Shown here: piece by piece, positions 61,497 through 64,000 of the stretch
Layout: every line of letters starts with the position of its first letter
How positions within the stretch are numbered: position 1 is the first letter of the stretch
Origin: Ligula intestinalis
Taxonomy: Eukaryota > Platyhelminthes > Cestoda > Diphyllobothriidea > Diphyllobothriidae
Reading direction: 5' to 3'
NCBI GenBank assembly: GCA_036362985.1
Contig: JAYGXS010000002.1
Coordinates: forward strand, 8,044,898-8,108,897
DNA: 64,000 bases
Notes under the pieces: generated by a model
What the model was told of the DNA's origin: nothing
Database searches by the model: none
The model's input: only the letters and a program-made list of their open reading frames with translations
Made by a program: the position numbers and the translations under genes

Positions 61497-64000
61497 GTTT
61501 GCCAGCAATACATGTTATAAAATTTTTACGAAAGATGAAGGGACAGAGATGAAGGAATAAAGAATAAAGAGAAAGGTATAAAATGTTTCAAAAAGATGAA
61601 GGGATTCGGTGACTTTGTCTGGACGAAGCCATAGGTCCTCAGGCGTGACGACCGTAGGGTTGGCTGGGCAGTCAAAGAGGTGGCATTTTGTGTGGAAAGG
61701 CAGGAGGCAGTCAGGACAGTTGTCTGCGACGTTGTCAAAGCATGAGGTGAGACGGCTTTTGAATGAATTCAGCAGCGTGGAGAAGCCGGAACGCAGCTGG
61801 GATAGTCTGGTTCTAGCGTTTCTGGACAGGTTGGCCCTACGTTCTCTGGCCACGACGTCGGAGGAGCGTTGAGGACTCTGTTGGGTTTATAGCTGCTGAT
61901 GGCTTGCTCGACAGTTTCCGTGTGGATACGCTTAACGAGGTCCGTTATCGGTAGATTAGTGGGATACACCGAAGCATGTGGGCCGTACGCGTCTATGGTA
62001 GAATGCTTAATGCGTCTAGCAGGTTGGGGGCGCGTTAACAGGCGATTGCCCGGATGTTCTGGGTTATGAGACTGCGCAATGTAGATTTTTGCCTGCATGA
62101 TGAGGTGAAACTTCAGAGGCAGGACTTGAGTTTCCTGATACAGGTGATCTACATTGGTCATGTTAACACAGCCCGTGGCGATGCGGAGAGCAGCGTTCTC
62201 AACGCGTTGGACTTTCGCCCAGCTGGTATCGCTTAACAGTGGGGCAAAGATGGCTGATGCATGCTCAGTCGTTGTCTTGCCTGTTGCCCGGTATGTCGTG
62301 AATAACGTCTCAGTGTCCTGGCCCCATGAAGAACCTGCCAAGGCTTTTAGGATGTTGAGCTTGGCTTTGCTGGCTTGGATGTCAGCATGGCGGTGTAGAG
62401 CCAGCGTCGGGTCGAGAGTGAGGCCCAGGAGTTTAGGATACCTCCACCTTAATTGGAGAATGGGACTTGTATTCTTTGGGGTCCGGAGTAAACAGAGTTA
62501 CTGAGGACTTGGTCGCGGATAGCTTCAGTTGCTTATCGTCTAGCTGCCGGACTAAACTGGGGATGTAGTTATTTAAGGCATCGGCAGCCATGCGAAAATT
62601 TGGGTGAGAGGACAGCAGGGTGATGTCATCAGCGTAAGACACCATTTCGACTTCAGGGGGGATTCGGGAGGTCAGCCATGTAGATGTTGAATAGCGATGG
62701 CGAAATGACAGAACCTTGAGGAACTCCTGTCCTAGAGTTGCGGGATTTGATAGCGTGCCTGAGAATTCGACTCGCGTTTGTCTGCCACGGAGATAGCAGT
62801 TCAGCCATCTGCAGAGCTCGTTCGGTAGAGACGAATCCATGAGGGATGTGATCAAGGTGTCAATGTTGACCGAGTCAAAAGCTTTAGTAAGGTCGAGGGC
62901 GACCATTACTGTTCTGTCCGCAGGTTTCGCTTTGTTGAAACCACATGCAATGCGGTCCGTGACACGTTGTAGGGCTGACGTCGTAGAGTGGAAAGCTCTG
63001 AGACCGTGTTGGTGGTCTTGGAGGTTGGCATGTCTATTGAGCGAAGGGAAAATAAGACGCTCAAGTATTTTCACAGCCAGGGTGAGAAGCGAGATCGGGC
63101 GGTAACTGTCAGAGACAGCGGAGTCTTTACCTGCTTTGTGGCTGGGGAGGATATGAGCCATTTTCCAGATAGCTGGTATATGGCTGGTGGCTAGAGACAG
63201 ATTAAACAACATGGTTAAGAATGCGACACCTCTGGGGCCTATGTGTTTTAGGTGTACCATCGTAATGTCGTCCGGTCCAAACGCCTTAGAGTTCTTAGCA
63301 CGCTTAATCGCGGTTGTGGTATCATGAGCTGAGAACTGGAGCGGCACTAATAAAGGTTTGCACGACCTGTGTTTGACGATCCTCGAATTCTTCGAGGATT
63401 TATGGACGGCAACCGTGGTGAATTGCAGATTGAATTGGTTGGCAATGTCTCTGTCGGTCTTCTTTAGTATACCATTGAATTTGATAACCTGGTTGGGAGG
63501 AGCAGGTGCCCCTCTATCGATGGATTTGATTGTTTGCCACAACTTGCTGGTGTTGGTGCGGCTGGAGAAAGTGGCTAGCTTTTCTTGCCATATGGTCCTC
63601 TTGTGTTCATTGACCAGTCGGGAGATCTCTAAGGTCATGGCCGGTAACGACGGGTGCTGAGGGTTTTGAGCTCGGGCGACGTCACGCTCTCTTGATAAGG
63701 TGGCCGCATCGGTAGGGTATCCTGGGATGGGATCAAAGACCTTGCCCGCGGGAATGTTGTGCTTAGAGGCAGTATGCATGATGTGGTTGAAAATCGACAC
63801 ACCTTGGCGAACATCTGGAAGGAAAGGGGCCTGGTCAAAGAGATTCTCAGTTTCACTAAGGAAACCGGGCCAGTTGGCTTTACGTAGATTCATAAAGCAC
63901 TTGCGAGCGTTACGAATCGGGGAAGCATGTGTGCTGATTGTGATAACTATCGGGAGGTGGTCAGAGCTCAGTTTGCATAGACAGTCCCATGAGGAAGATA
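61497..64000 (-). mobile_element. APE-type LINE (Jockey/I-like), running off the window end
   Basis: It carries the end of the endonuclease (SSDHLPIVITI at the window edge), the full RT and the C-terminal Cys/His region down to about 61497. A second copy of its last 0.94 kb is at 40767-41709. Clade is judged from motif style only. Confidence 0.8.
62433..64000 (-). pseudogene. LINE ORF2: endonuclease end and reverse transcriptase
   Basis: The open frame reaches the window edge. It has GPDDITMVHLKHIGPRGVAF, IWKMAHILPSHKAGKDSAVS, YRPISLL, motif A VMVALDLTKAFDSVN and SYADDITLL. Between 62750 and 62665 the frame differs from the expected GVPQGSV.SPSLFNIY motif, which is present in another frame. 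Two compensating frameshifts therefore hide it. Another frameshift near 62440 separates the frame from its continuation 62341-61769, and a deletion of about a dozen bases near 61860 separates that from 61853-61515, which holds CPDCLLPFHTKCHLFDCP. Inactive as read, but young. Confidence 0.8.

Noticed and set aside
1..64000. CRISPR arrays, operons, bacterial promoters
   Set aside because: The sequence is eukaryotic; no regularly spaced short repeats or bacterial gene layout was seen.

Overview
The window is eukaryotic: introns with GT..AG borders, non-LTR, LTR and Penelope-like retroelements, tRNA-derived SINEs, and host exons scattered among repeats. Two introns of 43 and 32 nt, several families of APE-type and RTE-type LINEs, Penelope-like elements and Ty3/gypsy LTRs, plus a 100-N scaffold gap, fit a large repeat-rich flatworm draft genome, perhaps a cestode. 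The taxon is an inference from style, not from a diagnostic gene.

Two host genes are well supported. UBE2S (+, 11857-13789) is a complete four-exon E2 gene of 203 codons plus stop. It keeps the HPN motif, the active-site Cys and a Lys-rich tail ending in Arg-Leu. On the minus strand, four phase-matched exons between 35416 and 25671 encode the first half of a RhoGAP domain of the ARHGAP9/12/15/27 type. The remaining exons were not found. A possible third gene (+, 26346-26980, three exons, unrecognised product) sits inside the RhoGAP intron on the opposite strand.

Almost everything else is mobile DNA, mostly broken. 1-11.3 kb: CR1-like LINEs. 15.9-18.8 kb: an LTR copy and a deleted Ty3/gypsy element. 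20-22 kb: an RTE LINE end and a Penelope-like (PLE) endonuclease fragment. 23.9-29.7 kb: nested solo LTRs with target-site duplications (TSDs). 30-38 kb: SINEs, microsatellites and dispersed repeats. 38-48 kb: a solo LTR, a pogo-like MITE, LINE ends, a PLE insertion with an 8-bp TSD, and RTE remnants. 48-52.5 kb: LTRs and PLE mini-elements. 53-59 kb: a MITE, SINE and LTRs. 59.4-64 kb: a PLE reverse transcriptase, then an APE-type LINE running off the end.

The most interesting signal is a set of hammerhead-ribozyme motifs at PLE ends. Two copies (49912-49955 + and 59462-59505 -) keep the CTGATGA / GAAAC / GTC core and show compensatory changes in stems I and II. Further relics occur, including a subfamily with a swapped stem III base pair. 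Two short PLE copies carry these motifs as inverted terminal repeats around a GIY-YIG reading frame. The nested LTRs with matching TSDs give a relative insertion history for the RhoGAP intron.
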